Below, piece after piece: positions 20,103 through 31,749 of a stretch of 64,000 bases of DNA; the first letter of the stretch is position 1; every line of letters begins with the position of its first letter. Below the pieces are notes generated by a model that saw nothing but the letters and a program-made list of their open reading frames with translations, ran no database searches and was not told where the DNA came from. Source of the stretch: Marinobacter sp. CHS3-4 (GTDB lineage Bacteria; Pseudomonadota; Gammaproteobacteria; Pseudomonadales; Oleiphilaceae); NCBI RefSeq assembly GCF_030053415.1, contig NZ_JASGBJ010000002.1, forward strand, positions 62,001 through 126,000, given 5' to 3'. The position numbers were made by a program, and so were the translations under genes.

Positions 20103-20283
20103 CTCTAGCCCGTAATCGGGGACTCGTCCGGAGCAGCGACAGATTTAAAAGAGCGCAATCCGGTATCCCACCTGAGCCAATCGTGTGTCGGCACCGTAGT
20201 CACACACTGATCCTTACTTACCAACCCTCTGCGATCGGATTCGATCCGTTCTGCGGAATCAAAAAAGAGAGTGTGAGAGCGCT

Positions 20284-20658
20284 GTGAATAGCAAACGACC
20301 AGTAAATCTCGATCTCGGCAAGTTTCATTTCCCGCTGCCAGCCATCACGTCCATTTTGCATCGGATCAGCGGCATCATCATTTTTGTTGGTGTTGCGTTC
20401 ATGCTTTATGGGCTGGACCTTTCCCTCAGTGGAGAGGCAGGCTTCAGTCAGGTCAGTGACTTGCTGGACGGTTTCCTTGCGAAACTGATCACCTGGGGCA
20501 TTTTGTCTGCCTTGTTGTACCACCTGGTTGCCGGCATCAAGCACCTGTTAATGGATATGGGCATCGGCGAAGAGCTCGAAAGCGGCCGTCTTGCCGCGAA
20601 AGCAACGGTCGTTATCTCCGTTATTCTGATTATTCTGGCAGGAGTCTGGGTATGGTAA
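20284..20658 (+). CDS. sdhC: Succinate dehydrogenase cytochrome b556 subunit
   Basis: The 124-residue membrane anchor has three transmembrane helices and the SdhC signature: PVNLDLGKFHFPLPAITSI, a SILHRISG stretch near residue 25 and the heme-ligand histidine in LYHLVAGIKHLLMD. It anchors the SdhAB catalytic arm and helps bind heme b and ubiquinone in the inner membrane. It starts with GTG. Its end overlaps sdhD by seven bases. Confidence 0.93.
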   Translation: MNSKRPVNLDLGKFHFPLPAITSILHRISGIIIFVGVAFMLYGLDLSLSGEAGFSQVSDLLDGFLAKLITWGILSALLYHLVAGIKHLLMDMGIGEELESGRLAAKATVVISVILIILAGVWVW

Positions 20659-20996
20659 ACAGCGTAACTAACCTCGGCAGGAGCGGTGTTTTTGACTGGC
20701 TGGTCCAGCGCGTCACTGCTTACGTACTTGCTCTGTATACGATTTTTTTGATTGGTTTCGCGTTGACGACTGACATTGATTACCAGACCTGGTCTGGTCT
20801 GTTCGGTCAAACCTGGTTCCGGATCTTCTCGCTGCTGGCGCTGCTTTCAATTGGCGCCCATGCCTGGGTTGGTTTGTGGACAGTGTCAACGGATTACATC
20901 AAAGCCGCTGCGCCGCGGTTCCTGTTTCAGGCAGCGTGCGGGCTGGCAATGTTCGTATACCTGGTTTGGGGTATTCAGATTCTGTGGGGGCTTTAA
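20652..20996 (+). CDS. sdhD: Succinate dehydrogenase hydrophobic anchor subunit
   Basis: The 114-residue second anchor has three transmembrane helices, GVFDWLVQRVTAYVLALY near the N-terminus and the heme-ligand region IGAHAWVGLWTVSTDYIK. It pairs with SdhC. It starts inside the sdhC stop region and ends three bases before the sdhA ATG, so the genes are tightly coupled. Confidence 0.93.
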   Translation: MVNSVTNLGRSGVFDWLVQRVTAYVLALYTIFLIGFALTTDIDYQTWSGLFGQTWFRIFSLLALLSIGAHAWVGLWTVSTDYIKAAAPRFLFQAACGLAMFVYLVWGIQILWGL

Positions 20997-20999
20997 TTA

Positions 21000-22772
21000 A
21001 TGGCTAACATCAAGACCATGTCTTACGACGCAATTGTAATTGGCGGCGGCGGTTCTGGCATGCGTGCCGCGCTGCAACTGACCGAATCCGGCGTCAACAC
21101 TGCGTGTATCACCAAGGTGTTTCCTACCCGCTCGCACACTGTTTCAGCTCAGGGTGGTATCACCTGTGCGATCGCAAGCGCGGATCCTAATGACGATTGG
21201 CGCTGGCACATGTATGACACCGTCAAGGGGTCCGATTACATCGCTGACCAGGACGCCGTCGAATACATGTGTTCCGTCGGCCCGCAGGCAGTCTTCGAGC
21301 TGGAGCACATGGGGCTTCCGTTCTCCAGAACCGAGCAGGGCCGCATTTATCAGCGTCCGTTTGGTGGTCAGTCAAAGGACTACGGCAAAGGCGGGCAGGC
21401 AGCCCGTACGTGTGCGGCTGCAGACCGCACCGGTCATGCGCTTTTGCACACTCTGTATCAGGCGAATATCAAGGGTGGCACGTCCTTCCTGAATGAGTGG
21501 TATGCGGTTGATCTGGTGAAGAACAGCAAGGACGAAGTCGTTGGTGTTGTAGCCATCGAGATTGAGACTGGCGAGGTTGCCTACATCAAGTCCAAGGCGA
21601 CCGTTCTGGCGACTGGCGGCGCTGGCCGCATTTACTCTTCCACGACCAATGCTCTGATCAACACGGGTGATGGCATCGGCATGGCGCTGCGTGCCGGCTT
21701 CCCAATGCAGGACATGGAAATGTGGCAGTTCCACCCAACCGGCATCTACGGAGCGGGCACGCTCGTGACAGAGGGTTGCCGGGGTGAGGGCGGTTATCTG
21801 ATTAATTCCGAGGGCGAGCGCTTCATGGAGCGTTACGCGCCTAACGCCAAAGACCTTGCGGGCCGCGATGTGGTGGCTCGAGCCATGGTTATCGAGATTC
21901 TCGAAGGCCGCGGTTGTGGTCCCGACAAGGATCACGTTCTGTTGAAGCTTGACCACCTTGGTGAGGAGACGCTGAATCTTCGTCTGCCAGGTATTTGTGA
22001 GCTGTCCCGTACCTTTGCCCATGTGGATCCGGTAAAAGAGCCGGTGCCTGTAGTGCCGACCTGTCACTATATGATGGGGGGTATTCCGACCACCGTCGGC
22101 GGTCAGGCTCTGACTCAGGACTCTGACGGCAAAGACAAGCCCATCCCGGGACTGTTTGCCTGTGGTGAGGCCGCATGCGTGTCGGTACACGGTGCGAACC
22201 GTCTGGGCGGTAACTCACTGCTGGACCTGGTTGTTTTCGGCCGGTCTGCAGGTCTGTACATTGAGGAACAGCTGCGCGGCGGCTTTGAGGCCGACGGTGC
22301 CAGTGAAGAAGACATCAAAAAGGCAATGGCGCGCCTCGACAGGCTGAATTCAGCGTCCGAGGGTGAGAGCGTTGCTGAGGTTCGCAAGGACCTCCAAAGC
22401 TGCATGCAGCTTTATTTCGGTGTGTTCCGTGACGGCGAAGCCATGGAAGAGGGCCTCAAGAAGCTTGAAGCCATTGGTGAGCGCGTCAGAAACACCAAGC
22501 TGACTGACACCAGCAATGCCTTTAACACGGCGCGAATTGAAGCGTTGGAGTTGGACAACCTGTACGAAGTTGCCTTGTCGACCGCCATTTCCGCCTATGA
22601 GCGCAAGGAAAGCCGCGGTGCCCACGCCCGTAACGACTATACAGAGCGTGATGACGACAACTGGCTGAAGCACTCCCTTTATTTCCCGCTTGAAAAGCGG
22701 TTGGGTAAGCGGGACGTGAACTTTACGCCTAAGACTGTACCGACCTTCGAACCGAAAGTTCGGACTTATTAA
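21000..22772 (+). CDS. sdhA: Succinate dehydrogenase flavoprotein subunit
   Basis: The 590-residue flavoprotein opens with the FAD motif [13 protein letters not shown], carries the histidine for covalent FAD attachment (His46 in [11 protein letters not shown]) and the active-site HPTGIYGAG and [13 protein letters not shown] motifs. It oxidises succinate to fumarate and passes electrons to SdhB. Length is usual. It sits third in sdhCDAB. Confidence 0.97.
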   Translation: MANIKTMSYDAIVIGGGGSGMRAALQLTESGVNTACITKVFPTRSHTVSAQGGITCAIASADPNDDWRWHMYDTVKGSDYIADQDAVEYMCSVGPQAVFELEHMGLPFSRTEQGRIYQRPFGGQSKDYGKGGQAARTCAAADRTGHALLHTLYQANIKGGTSFLNEWYAVDLVKNSKDEVVGVVAIEIETGEVAYIKSKATVLATGGAGRIYSSTTNALINTGDGIGMALRAGFPMQDMEMWQFHPTGIYGAGTLVTEGCRGEGGYLINSEGERFMERYAPNAKDLAGRDVVARAMVIEILEGRGCGPDKDHVLLKLDHLGEETLNLRLPGICELSRTFAHVDPVKEPVPVVPTCHYMMGGIPTTVGGQALTQDSDGKDKPIPGLFACGEAACVSVHGANRLGGNSLLDLVVFGRSAGLYIEEQLRGGFEADGASEEDIKKAMARLDRLNSASEGESVAEVRKDLQSCMQLYFGVFRDGEAMEEGLKKLEAIGERVRNTKLTDTSNAFNTARIEALELDNLYEVALSTAISAYERKESRGAHARNDYTERDDDNWLKHSLYFPLEKRLGKRDVNFTPKTVPTFEPKVRTY

Positions 22773-22786
22773 AGGGGGATGTAACA

Positions 22787-23491
22787 ATGTTGGTAAGTGT
22801 CTATCGTTACAACCCGGAGGCAGACAACGCGCCCTACATGCAGGACGTGGAAGTTGAGATTCCGGAAGGTAAAGACCTGATGGTTCTGGATGTGCTGAAC
22901 CTCATCAAGGAACGCGATGAGTCCATGTCCTATCGTCGTTCGTGTCGTGAAGGTGTTTGCGGATCCGACGGTATGAACATGAACGGCAAAAACGGTCTGG
23001 CCTGTATTACGCCGCTGTCTGACGTTGTTAAGAAGAACAAGCTGGTTCTACGCCCGCTGCCGGGCCTGCCGGTTATCCGCGATCTGGTCGTGGATATGAG
23101 CTTGTTCTATAAGCAGTATGAGAAGATTACGCCGTACCTGATCAACGACAACCCGGCGCCGGCGATCGAGCGTTATCAGTCTCCGGAAGATCGTGAGAAG
23201 CTGGATGGGCTCTACGAGTGTATCTTGTGTGCTTGCTGCTCCACGTCCTGCCCATCATTCTGGTGGAACCCGGATAAGTTCATTGGGCCGGCAGGGCTCT
23301 TGCAAGCTTATCGCTTCCTAGCGGACAGCCGGGATACAGCGCAAGCTGAACGCCTGGCGAATCTCGATGACCCGTTCAGTGTGTTCCGGTGCCGGGGCAT
23401 CATGAACTGCGTAAGTGTTTGCCCGAAAGGCCTTAATCCGACACGGGCTATTGGCCACATCCGGGATTTGCTGCTGCAACGGGCAACTTAA
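22787..23491 (+). CDS. sdhB: Succinate dehydrogenase iron-sulfur subunit
   Basis: The 234-residue protein has a plant-type 2Fe-2S site (SCREGVCGSDGMNMNG with a downstream Cys), and two C-terminal cysteine groups CILCACCSTSCP and CRGIMNCVSVCPKGLNP for the 4Fe-4S and 3Fe-4S clusters. It relays electrons from FAD to ubiquinone. AAAGGGGG precedes the ATG. It is the last sdh gene before a 305-bp spacer. Confidence 0.97.
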   Translation: MLVSVYRYNPEADNAPYMQDVEVEIPEGKDLMVLDVLNLIKERDESMSYRRSCREGVCGSDGMNMNGKNGLACITPLSDVVKKNKLVLRPLPGLPVIRDLVVDMSLFYKQYEKITPYLINDNPAPAIERYQSPEDREKLDGLYECILCACCSTSCPSFWWNPDKFIGPAGLLQAYRFLADSRDTAQAERLANLDDPFSVFRCRGIMNCVSVCPKGLNPTRAIGHIRDLLLQRAT

Positions 23492-23539
23492 GCAGATTTG
23501 CACAAAGGGACTATACTGTCCCGTTAAGACGTGTACCCC

Positions 23540-23565
23540 GAAGGTATGCAATGAAGCATACCTTC
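23540..23565. repeat. 10-bp inverted repeat in sdhB-sucA spacer
   Basis: A perfect stem of ten base pairs around the loop AATGAA, about 50 bases after sdhB. It could stabilise the 3' end of the sdh transcript or be an operator. Confidence 0.5.
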
Positions 23566-23611
23566 AACCAATGGCTTATAGTCTTAAGTCTCGGTGGGGT
23601 GCAGACTACGC

Positions 23612-23652
23612 AAGCCGTGGTCGGGGCCTTCCAGCCTTGCCACGGCTTTTGC
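23612..23652 (+). terminator. Possible weak terminator or attenuator before sucA
   Basis: Nine-base stem AAGCCGTGG / CCACGGCTT followed by TTTTGC. The loop is large and the T-run short, so partial termination between sdh and suc genes is the most one can infer. Confidence 0.4.
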
Positions 23653-23796
23653 TGAGTTAAACTACCGGGGAACGGAGAACATCCACGCTGGATGTGGTGG
23701 CCACAGTCGATCCCGTAAAAACCCGTATTGACTGAGATTTACCCCTGGCCGACCATTGTCAGCTCCCCCGCACCAGCCCAAGGTGAGCTATTCAAG

Positions 23797-26634
23797 ATGC
23801 ATGAAAGCATAATGGAGCAGTTGTGGCAGACTTCCCACTTACAAGGAGGGAATCTCGCCTACGTTGAGCAGCTTTTTGAAACCTACCTGACTGACCCCAA
23901 CGCCGTTCCAGAAGAATGGCGAAGTTACTTTGACAGACTCCCTAGTGTTGACGGCTATAAAGGCCGGGACGTCAGTCACGAGTCCATCCGTCAGCAGTTC
24001 GAGCACATTTCCCGCAATCAGCGCTTTCTGGCCACTGGCGGTGTACCTGCCAGCGCTACTGTCGACGCAGACAAAAAGCAGATCCGGGTACTGCAGCTGA
24101 TCAACGCCTTTCGTTTTCGTGGGCATCAGCAAGCCAAGCTTGATCCGCTGGGCGTTTGGGAGCGGACGGTAGTTGAAGATCTCAATCCTGAGTTTCATGA
24201 GCTCACCGAGGCCGATCAAGATCTTGAGTTTCAGACCGGTTCTCTGAACTTCGGCACTGAAACCATGAAGCTTCGCGACATTGTTGACGGGCTTCGTCAG
24301 ACCTATTGCGAAAGCATTGGTGCTGAGTACATGCACATCGTTGATACTCGCATCAAGCGTTGGTTCCAGCAGAGAATGGAGCCGGTCAAATCCCGTCCCA
24401 AGTTCGAAGCCAAAACGCGAAAGCACCTTCTGGAGCGCCTGACGGCGGCAGAAGGTCTTGAGAAATACCTGGGTTCACGTTACCCCGGCGTCAAACGGTT
24501 CGGTCTCGAAGGGGGTGAAAGCCTCATCCCCTGTCTTGATGAACTGATTCAGCGGGCCGGCAGTTACGGCGCCAAAGAAGTTGTTCTGGGCATGGCGCAC
24601 CGTGGCCGATTGAACGTTTTGGTTAACACCCTGGGCAAAAACCCCAAAGAGCTTTTTGACGAGTTTGAAGGCAAAAAGCTCGCGGATTCCGGTTCTGGCG
24701 ATGTGAAATACCATCAGGGCTTTTCGTCCAACGTGATGACTGATGGCGGCGAAATTCATCTGGCACTGGCGTTTAATCCCTCTCACCTGGAAATTGTTTC
24801 ACCCGTGGTCGAAGGATCCGTCAGGGCACGGCAAACACGCCGCGATGACAAAGACGGTGCTCAGTGTGTACCGATCATTATGCACGGTGATGCGGCTTTC
24901 GCTGGCCAGGGCGTTGTCATGGAAACCCTGCAGATGTCACAGACACGTGGCTATGGTGTTGGCGGCACGATTCACATCGTGATCAATAACCAGGTGGGCT
25001 TTACCACCAGCAAGCAGGAAGATGCGCGGTCAACCGAGTACTGCACAGACGTCGCCAAGATGATTCAGGCGCCGATAATCCACGTTAATGCCGACGATCC
25101 CGAGGCTGTATTCTTCGCCACTCAAATGGCAATGGATTATCGCCACGAATTTAAAGAAGACGTGGTGATCGACCTGGTCTGCTACCGTCGCCGCGGCCAT
25201 AACGAGGCGGACGAGCCGGCGGCTACTCAGCCGCTGATGTATGAAAAAATCCGCAAGCTCAAAACGACTCGGGCGATCTACGTAGACAAGTTGGTCGAAG
25301 AGGGCGTGATCACTGAGGAAGAGGCCAAGCAGACCGAGCTTGATTACCGGGATGCCCTGGATAAGGGTGATCACGTGGTTAAATCACTGGTGAAAGAACC
25401 CAACAAAGATCTTTATGTAGATTGGACGCCTTATCTGGGTCACGAGTGGACGGCCAAGTGTAAATCCAGTGTCGCCTTGAAGACCATTCAGAAGCTTGGA
25501 AAGAAACTGACTTCGTTGCCGGAAGGCTTCAGTATTCAGCGCCAGGTTTCCAAGATCGTCAGCGACCGCGAAAAGATGACGGCCGGGGCGCTGCCGATCA
25601 ACTGGGGTTACGGCGAAGTGATGGCCTACGCCACCTTGCTGGATGAAGGGCACCCCATCCGTATCACGGGACAGGACGTTGGTCGCGGTACCTTCTCTCA
25701 CCGTCACGCGGTGCTGCACAACCAGAAGGACGGTTCCACGCACATTGCCCTGGAGCACATTGCTGAAGACCAGCCCAAGTTTGAAATCTACGACTCGCTT
25801 CTTTCAGAAGAAGCCGTCATGGCCTTTGAATATGGCTATTCGACAACCTCTCCGAGTGGTCTGGTTGTATGGGAAGCCCAGTTCGGTGACTTTGCCAATG
25901 GCGCACAGGTGGTGATTGATCAGTTTCTCACCAGCGGCGAGCACAAGTGGGGCCGTCTGTGCGGTCTGACGCTGCTACTGCCACATGGCTACGAAGGGCA
26001 GGGTCCAGAGCACAGTTCTGCCCGGCTCGAGCGCTTCCTGCAACTGTCGGCAGAGCACAACATTCAGGTATGTGTGCCGACCACGCCGTCGCAGGTATTC
26101 CATATGCTGCGTCGCCAGGTCAAGCGACCACTGCGTAAGCCTCTTGTTGCTATTACGCCTAAGAGTCTGTTGCGTCACAAAGAGGCGACTTCTGAACTGG
26201 ACGATTTGACCACCGGCACATTCAAGACAATTCTGCCGGAGAAAGAGCCTTCAGATCCCAAGAACGTGACACGGTTAATTCTGTGTAGCGGGAAGGTGTA
26301 TTTCGACTTGTTGGAACGCAAGAAGAATGACAACCGCGATGACGTTGTGATCGTGCGCATTGAGCAGCTTTATCCTTTCCCGGGCGACGATCTTGACGAG
26401 TTGCTGAGCAAGTACAAGAAGCTCAAGCATGCCGTGTGGTGTCAGGAAGAACCCATGAACCAGGGCGCCTGGTACAGCAGCCAACACCATATGCGCAATG
26501 CGTTGCACAGACTCGATCCCAAGCTGTATCTGCAGTATGCCGGTCGCGAAGCCTCTGCTGCGCCTGCTTGTGGTCATATGTCTGTTCACGTGGAAGAGCA
26601 GAAAAAACTCGTAAACGACGCTTTTGAAATCTGA
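23797..26634 (+). CDS. sucA: 2-oxoglutarate dehydrogenase E1
   Basis: The thiamin-diphosphate E1 subunit decarboxylates 2-oxoglutarate. I chose the ATG at 23797 (MHESIMEQLWQTSHLQGGN) over 23728 because family members begin with this helix and AAGGTGAG lies upstream; this gives 945 residues. Visible features include the ligand regions GMAHRGRLNVLVN and FNPSHLEIVSPV, HGDAAFAGQG of the ThDP/Mg site, and the C-terminal GEHKWGRLCGLTLLLPHGYE. sucB starts 25 bases after its stop. Confidence 0.96.
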   Translation: MHESIMEQLWQTSHLQGGNLAYVEQLFETYLTDPNAVPEEWRSYFDRLPSVDGYKGRDVSHESIRQQFEHISRNQRFLATGGVPASATVDADKKQIRVLQLINAFRFRGHQQAKLDPLGVWERTVVEDLNPEFHELTEADQDLEFQTGSLNFGTETMKLRDIVDGLRQTYCESIGAEYMHIVDTRIKRWFQQRMEPVKSRPKFEAKTRKHLLERLTAAEGLEKYLGSRYPGVKRFGLEGGESLIPCLDELIQRAGSYGAKEVVLGMAHRGRLNVLVNTLGKNPKELFDEFEGKKLADSGSGDVKYHQGFSSNVMTDGGEIHLALAFNPSHLEIVSPVVEGSVRARQTRRDDKDGAQCVPIIMHGDAAFAGQGVVMETLQMSQTRGYGVGGTIHIVINNQVGFTTSKQEDARSTEYCTDVAKMIQAPIIHVNADDPEAVFFATQMAMDYRHEFKEDVVIDLVCYRRRGHNEADEPAATQPLMYEKIRKLKTTRAIYVDKLVEEGVITEEEAKQTELDYRDALDKGDHVVKSLVKEPNKDLYVDWTPYLGHEWTAKCKSSVALKTIQKLGKKLTSLPEGFSIQRQVSKIVSDREKMTAGALPINWGYGEVMAYATLLDEGHPIRITGQDVGRGTFSHRHAVLHNQKDGSTHIALEHIAEDQPKFEIYDSLLSEEAVMAFEYGYSTTSPSGLVVWEAQFGDFANGAQVVIDQFLTSGEHKWGRLCGLTLLLPHGYEGQGPEHSSARLERFLQLSAEHNIQVCVPTTPSQVFHMLRRQVKRPLRKPLVAITPKSLLRHKEATSELDDLTTGTFKTILPEKEPSDPKNVTRLILCSGKVYFDLLERKKNDNRDDVVIVRIEQLYPFPGDDLDELLSKYKKLKHAVWCQEEPMNQGAWYSSQHHMRNALHRLDPKLYLQYAGREASAAPACGHMSVHVEEQKKLVNDAFEI

Positions 26635-26659
26635 CGAGCTACCGAACTAAGGATCCGAG

Positions 26660-29385
<2,726 letters not shown>

Positions 29386-29401
29386 CGCGAGCCAGGAAAC
29401 A

Positions 29402-29423
29402 GGGGCGCCAAAGAAGGCGCCCC
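29402..29423 (+). terminator. GC-rich hairpin after lpd
   Basis: GGGGCGCC / GGCGCCCC with an AAAGAA loop, 16 bases after lpd. There is no T-tract, so it more likely separates or stabilises transcripts of sucAB-lpd and sucCD than acts as a full terminator. Confidence 0.5.
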
Positions 29424-29559
29424 GATGCGTTGATAACGCCGGGTTTCCGGTTGCGTCCAGAGCGGGCTGAGGTGATCCCCGGTCCGACAACGAGAATTCG
29501 CATGACGCGGGTTCATTTCCGTATGTGGTTATCCTCCATCAGAAAGCGGGACGAAAACT

Positions 29560-30726
29560 ATGAATTTGCATGAATATCAGGGCAAGCAGCTGTTCGCTGA
29601 ATACGGCCTGCCAGTATCGCAGGGCATTGCCTGTGATACGCCAAAGGAAGCAGTAGCAGCTGCTGATGAAATTGGCGGTGACGCCTGGGTTGTGAAGGCA
29701 CAGGTCCACGCCGGTGGCCGTGGTAAGGCCGGCGGTGTAAAGCTGGTCAAGGATAAAGAAGAAATCCGCGCCTTTGCTGAGCATTGGCTGGGTAAGAACC
29801 TCGTTACCTACCAGACGGACGAGCACGGACAGCCAGTCAGCAAGATTCTTGTTGAGTCCCTAACCGACATTGACCAGGAACTGTACCTGGGTGCCGTTGT
29901 AGACCGTGGAACCCGTCGCATCGTGTTCATGGCATCTACCGAAGGCGGTGTCGAAATTGAGCAGGTGGCAGAAGAGACACCTGAGAAAATCCTGAAAGCG
30001 GAAATTGATCCGCTTGTGGGCGCCCAGCCATACCAGGGCCGTGAACTGGCGTTCAAGCTCGGTCTGGAAGGTAAGCAGATCGGTCAGTTCACCAAGATTT
30101 TCCTTGGCCTGGCGAAGCTTTTTGAAGAGCGTGATCTGGCTCTGCTGGAAATCAACCCGCTGGTTATTACGCCTGCCGGTGATTTGCATTGCCTCGACGC
30201 CAAGATCGGTGTGGACGGCAACGCGTTGTATCGCCAGAAGAAAATTCAGGAGATGCACGATCCTTCACAGGAAGATTCCCGCGAAGCCGAAGCTGCCAAG
30301 TGGGAGCTGAACTATGTAGCGCTGGAAGGCAACATCGGTTGCATGGTTAATGGCGCTGGCCTGGCCATGGGTACCATGGACATCATCAAGCTGTCCGGCG
30401 GGCAGCCTGCCAACTTCCTGGATGTTGGTGGCGGTGCGACCAAAGAGCGAGTGTCTGAAGCGTTCAAGATCATCCTGTCCGATGACAACGTTAAGGCGGT
30501 TCTGGTTAATATCTTCGGCGGCATCGTTCGCTGCGACATGATTGCTGAAGGCATCATCGGCGCAGTGAAGGAAGTCGGTGTGAAGGTGCCTGTGGTTGTT
30601 CGCCTGGAAGGCAACAACGCAGAGAAGGGCACCCAGGTGCTGGCAGACAGCGGCCTGAACATCATTGCAGCGACCAGTCTGGCCAACGCCGCTGAGCAAG
30701 TCGTTAAAGCCGCGGAGGGTAAATAA
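29560..30726 (+). CDS. sucC: Succinyl-CoA synthetase beta subunit
   Basis: The 388-residue ADP-forming beta subunit has the N-terminal [12 protein letters not shown] start, the ATP-grasp [15 protein letters not shown] motif and the CoA/alpha-subunit interface region [15 protein letters not shown]. It makes ATP while converting succinyl-CoA to succinate. GGGAC/AAAGCGGG lies upstream of the ATG. It overlaps the sucD start by one base (TAATG). Confidence 0.97.
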   Translation: MNLHEYQGKQLFAEYGLPVSQGIACDTPKEAVAAADEIGGDAWVVKAQVHAGGRGKAGGVKLVKDKEEIRAFAEHWLGKNLVTYQTDEHGQPVSKILVESLTDIDQELYLGAVVDRGTRRIVFMASTEGGVEIEQVAEETPEKILKAEIDPLVGAQPYQGRELAFKLGLEGKQIGQFTKIFLGLAKLFEERDLALLEINPLVITPAGDLHCLDAKIGVDGNALYRQKKIQEMHDPSQEDSREAEAAKWELNYVALEGNIGCMVNGAGLAMGTMDIIKLSGGQPANFLDVGGGATKERVSEAFKIILSDDNVKAVLVNIFGGIVRCDMIAEGIIGAVKEVGVKVPVVVRLEGNNAEKGTQVLADSGLNIIAATSLANAAEQVVKAAEGK

Positions 30727-31598
30727 TGAGCATCCTGCTGACAAAAGACACCAAGGTTATCTGCCAGGGGTTCACTGGCGCTCAAGGTACCTTCCACTCT
30801 GAACAGGCCATTGAGTACGGTACCAAGATGGTTGGCGGCGTCAGCCCCGGCAAGGGCGGCACCGAGCACCTGGGCCTGCCGGTGTTTAATACGGTACGTG
30901 AAGCCGTTGAGAAAACTGGCGCCGAAGCCACTGTAATCTACGTTCCGGCACCGTTCTGTAAAGACGCCATCATCGAGGCGGCAGACGCGGGTATTGAGCT
31001 GATCGTGTGCATTACCGAAGGCATCCCGACCATCGATATGCTTTATGCCAAAGAGTACGTCGATGCCAAGGGCGTGCGAATGATTGGCCCGAACTGTCCA
31101 GGTGTGATCACGCCGGGCGAAAGCAAAATCGGCATTATGCCGGGCCACATTCACAAGCCTGGCAAAGTCGGGATCGTATCCCGTTCAGGTACACTGACCT
31201 ACGAAGCGGTCAAGCAAACCACTGACTTCGGTTATGGGCAGTCAACCTGTGTGGGCATTGGTGGTGACCCGATTCCGGGCTCCAACTTCATCGACATTCT
31301 GCAACTGCTGCAGGAAGACCCTCAGACCGAGGCGATTGTCATGATCGGTGAAATCGGCGGTACGGCAGAAGAGGAGGCCGCAGCCTTCATCAAAGCCAAC
31401 GTCACCAAGCCCGTGGTGGCTTACATTGCCGGCGTTACGGCGCCTCCGGGCAAGCGTATGGGCCATGCGGGTGCCATCATCTCCGGCGGCAAGGGCACTG
31501 CGGATGAAAAGTTCGCGGCCCTGAATGATGCGGGCGTCAAAACCGTTCGCAGCCTTGCCGAGATCGGCGAAGCGCTGAAGAACGCAACTGGCTGGTAA
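30726..31598 (+). CDS. sucD: Succinyl-CoA synthetase alpha subunit
   Basis: The 290-residue alpha subunit carries the CoA-binding [14 protein letters not shown] and the active-site histidine in [18 protein letters not shown] that is phosphorylated in the reaction. Start and stop are shared with sucC (ATG overlapping TAA), so the two are translationally coupled. A strong terminator follows, closing the TCA block. Confidence 0.97.
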   Translation: MSILLTKDTKVICQGFTGAQGTFHSEQAIEYGTKMVGGVSPGKGGTEHLGLPVFNTVREAVEKTGAEATVIYVPAPFCKDAIIEAADAGIELIVCITEGIPTIDMLYAKEYVDAKGVRMIGPNCPGVITPGESKIGIMPGHIHKPGKVGIVSRSGTLTYEAVKQTTDFGYGQSTCVGIGGDPIPGSNFIDILQLLQEDPQTEAIVMIGEIGGTAEEEAAAFIKANVTKPVVAYIAGVTAPPGKRMGHAGAIISGGKGTADEKFAALNDAGVKTVRSLAEIGEALKNATGW

Positions 31599-31615
31599 CG
31601 CAGCTCGTTGACAGT

Positions 31616-31656
31616 AAGCCCCCGGGTCCGTTTGCCGGACTTCCGGGGGCTTTTTG
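31616..31656 (+). terminator. Rho-independent terminator of sucCD
   Basis: A long stem AGCCCCCGG-GTCCG / CGGAC-TT-CCGGGGGCT with a two-base bulge and TTTGC loop is followed by TTTTTGTTTG, 18 bases after sucD. Confidence 0.88.
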
Positions 31657-31665
31657 TTTGCGCGC

Positions 31666-31694
31666 TTAACGCCGGACCCACATAAGACTATAAT
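31666..31694 (+). promoter_or_regulatory. Sigma-70 promoter of trpS
   Basis: TTAACG (31666-31671), a 17-bp spacer and TATAAT (31689-31694), about 55 bases before the trpS start and directly after the sucCD terminator. Confidence 0.65.
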
Positions 31695-31749
31695 GCCCGG
31701 TCAGCTTTCATAACGGCTGCTGATCAAATTCTAGAAAGGAGTTCGTGCT

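Larger units (their letters stand above)
19871..20283. other. 413-bp divergent regulatory region between gltA and sdhC
   Basis: It contains a promoter on each strand (annotated separately), a 7-bp hairpin between them (AAGCCGC / GCGGCTT, 19992-20012), and a leader of about 175 nt for the sdh operon with several short hairpins, for example CGGAT-TCG-ATCCG at 20236-20248. No ORF with a plausible start fills it. Confidence 0.65.
23492..23796. other. 305-bp sdhB-sucA spacer with two hairpins
   Basis: The spacer holds two inverted repeats. The first is a 10-bp stem GAAGGTATGC / GCATACCTTC with a six-base loop (23540-23565). The second is a 9-bp stem AAGCCGTGG / CCACGGCTT with a 19-base loop followed by TTTT (23612-23650), which resembles a weak terminator or attenuator. 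A TATACT at 23512-23517 has no convincing -35. No small ORF stands out. Confidence 0.55.

Noticed and set aside
23506..23517. A TATACT hexamer after sdhB as a sucA promoter
   Set aside because: No acceptable -35 element lies 16-18 bases upstream, so it was not annotated.
23728..23796. A 23-residue N-terminal extension of SucA
   Set aside because: The family begins with the helix at 23797 (MHESIMEQLW), which also has a Shine-Dalgarno sequence.
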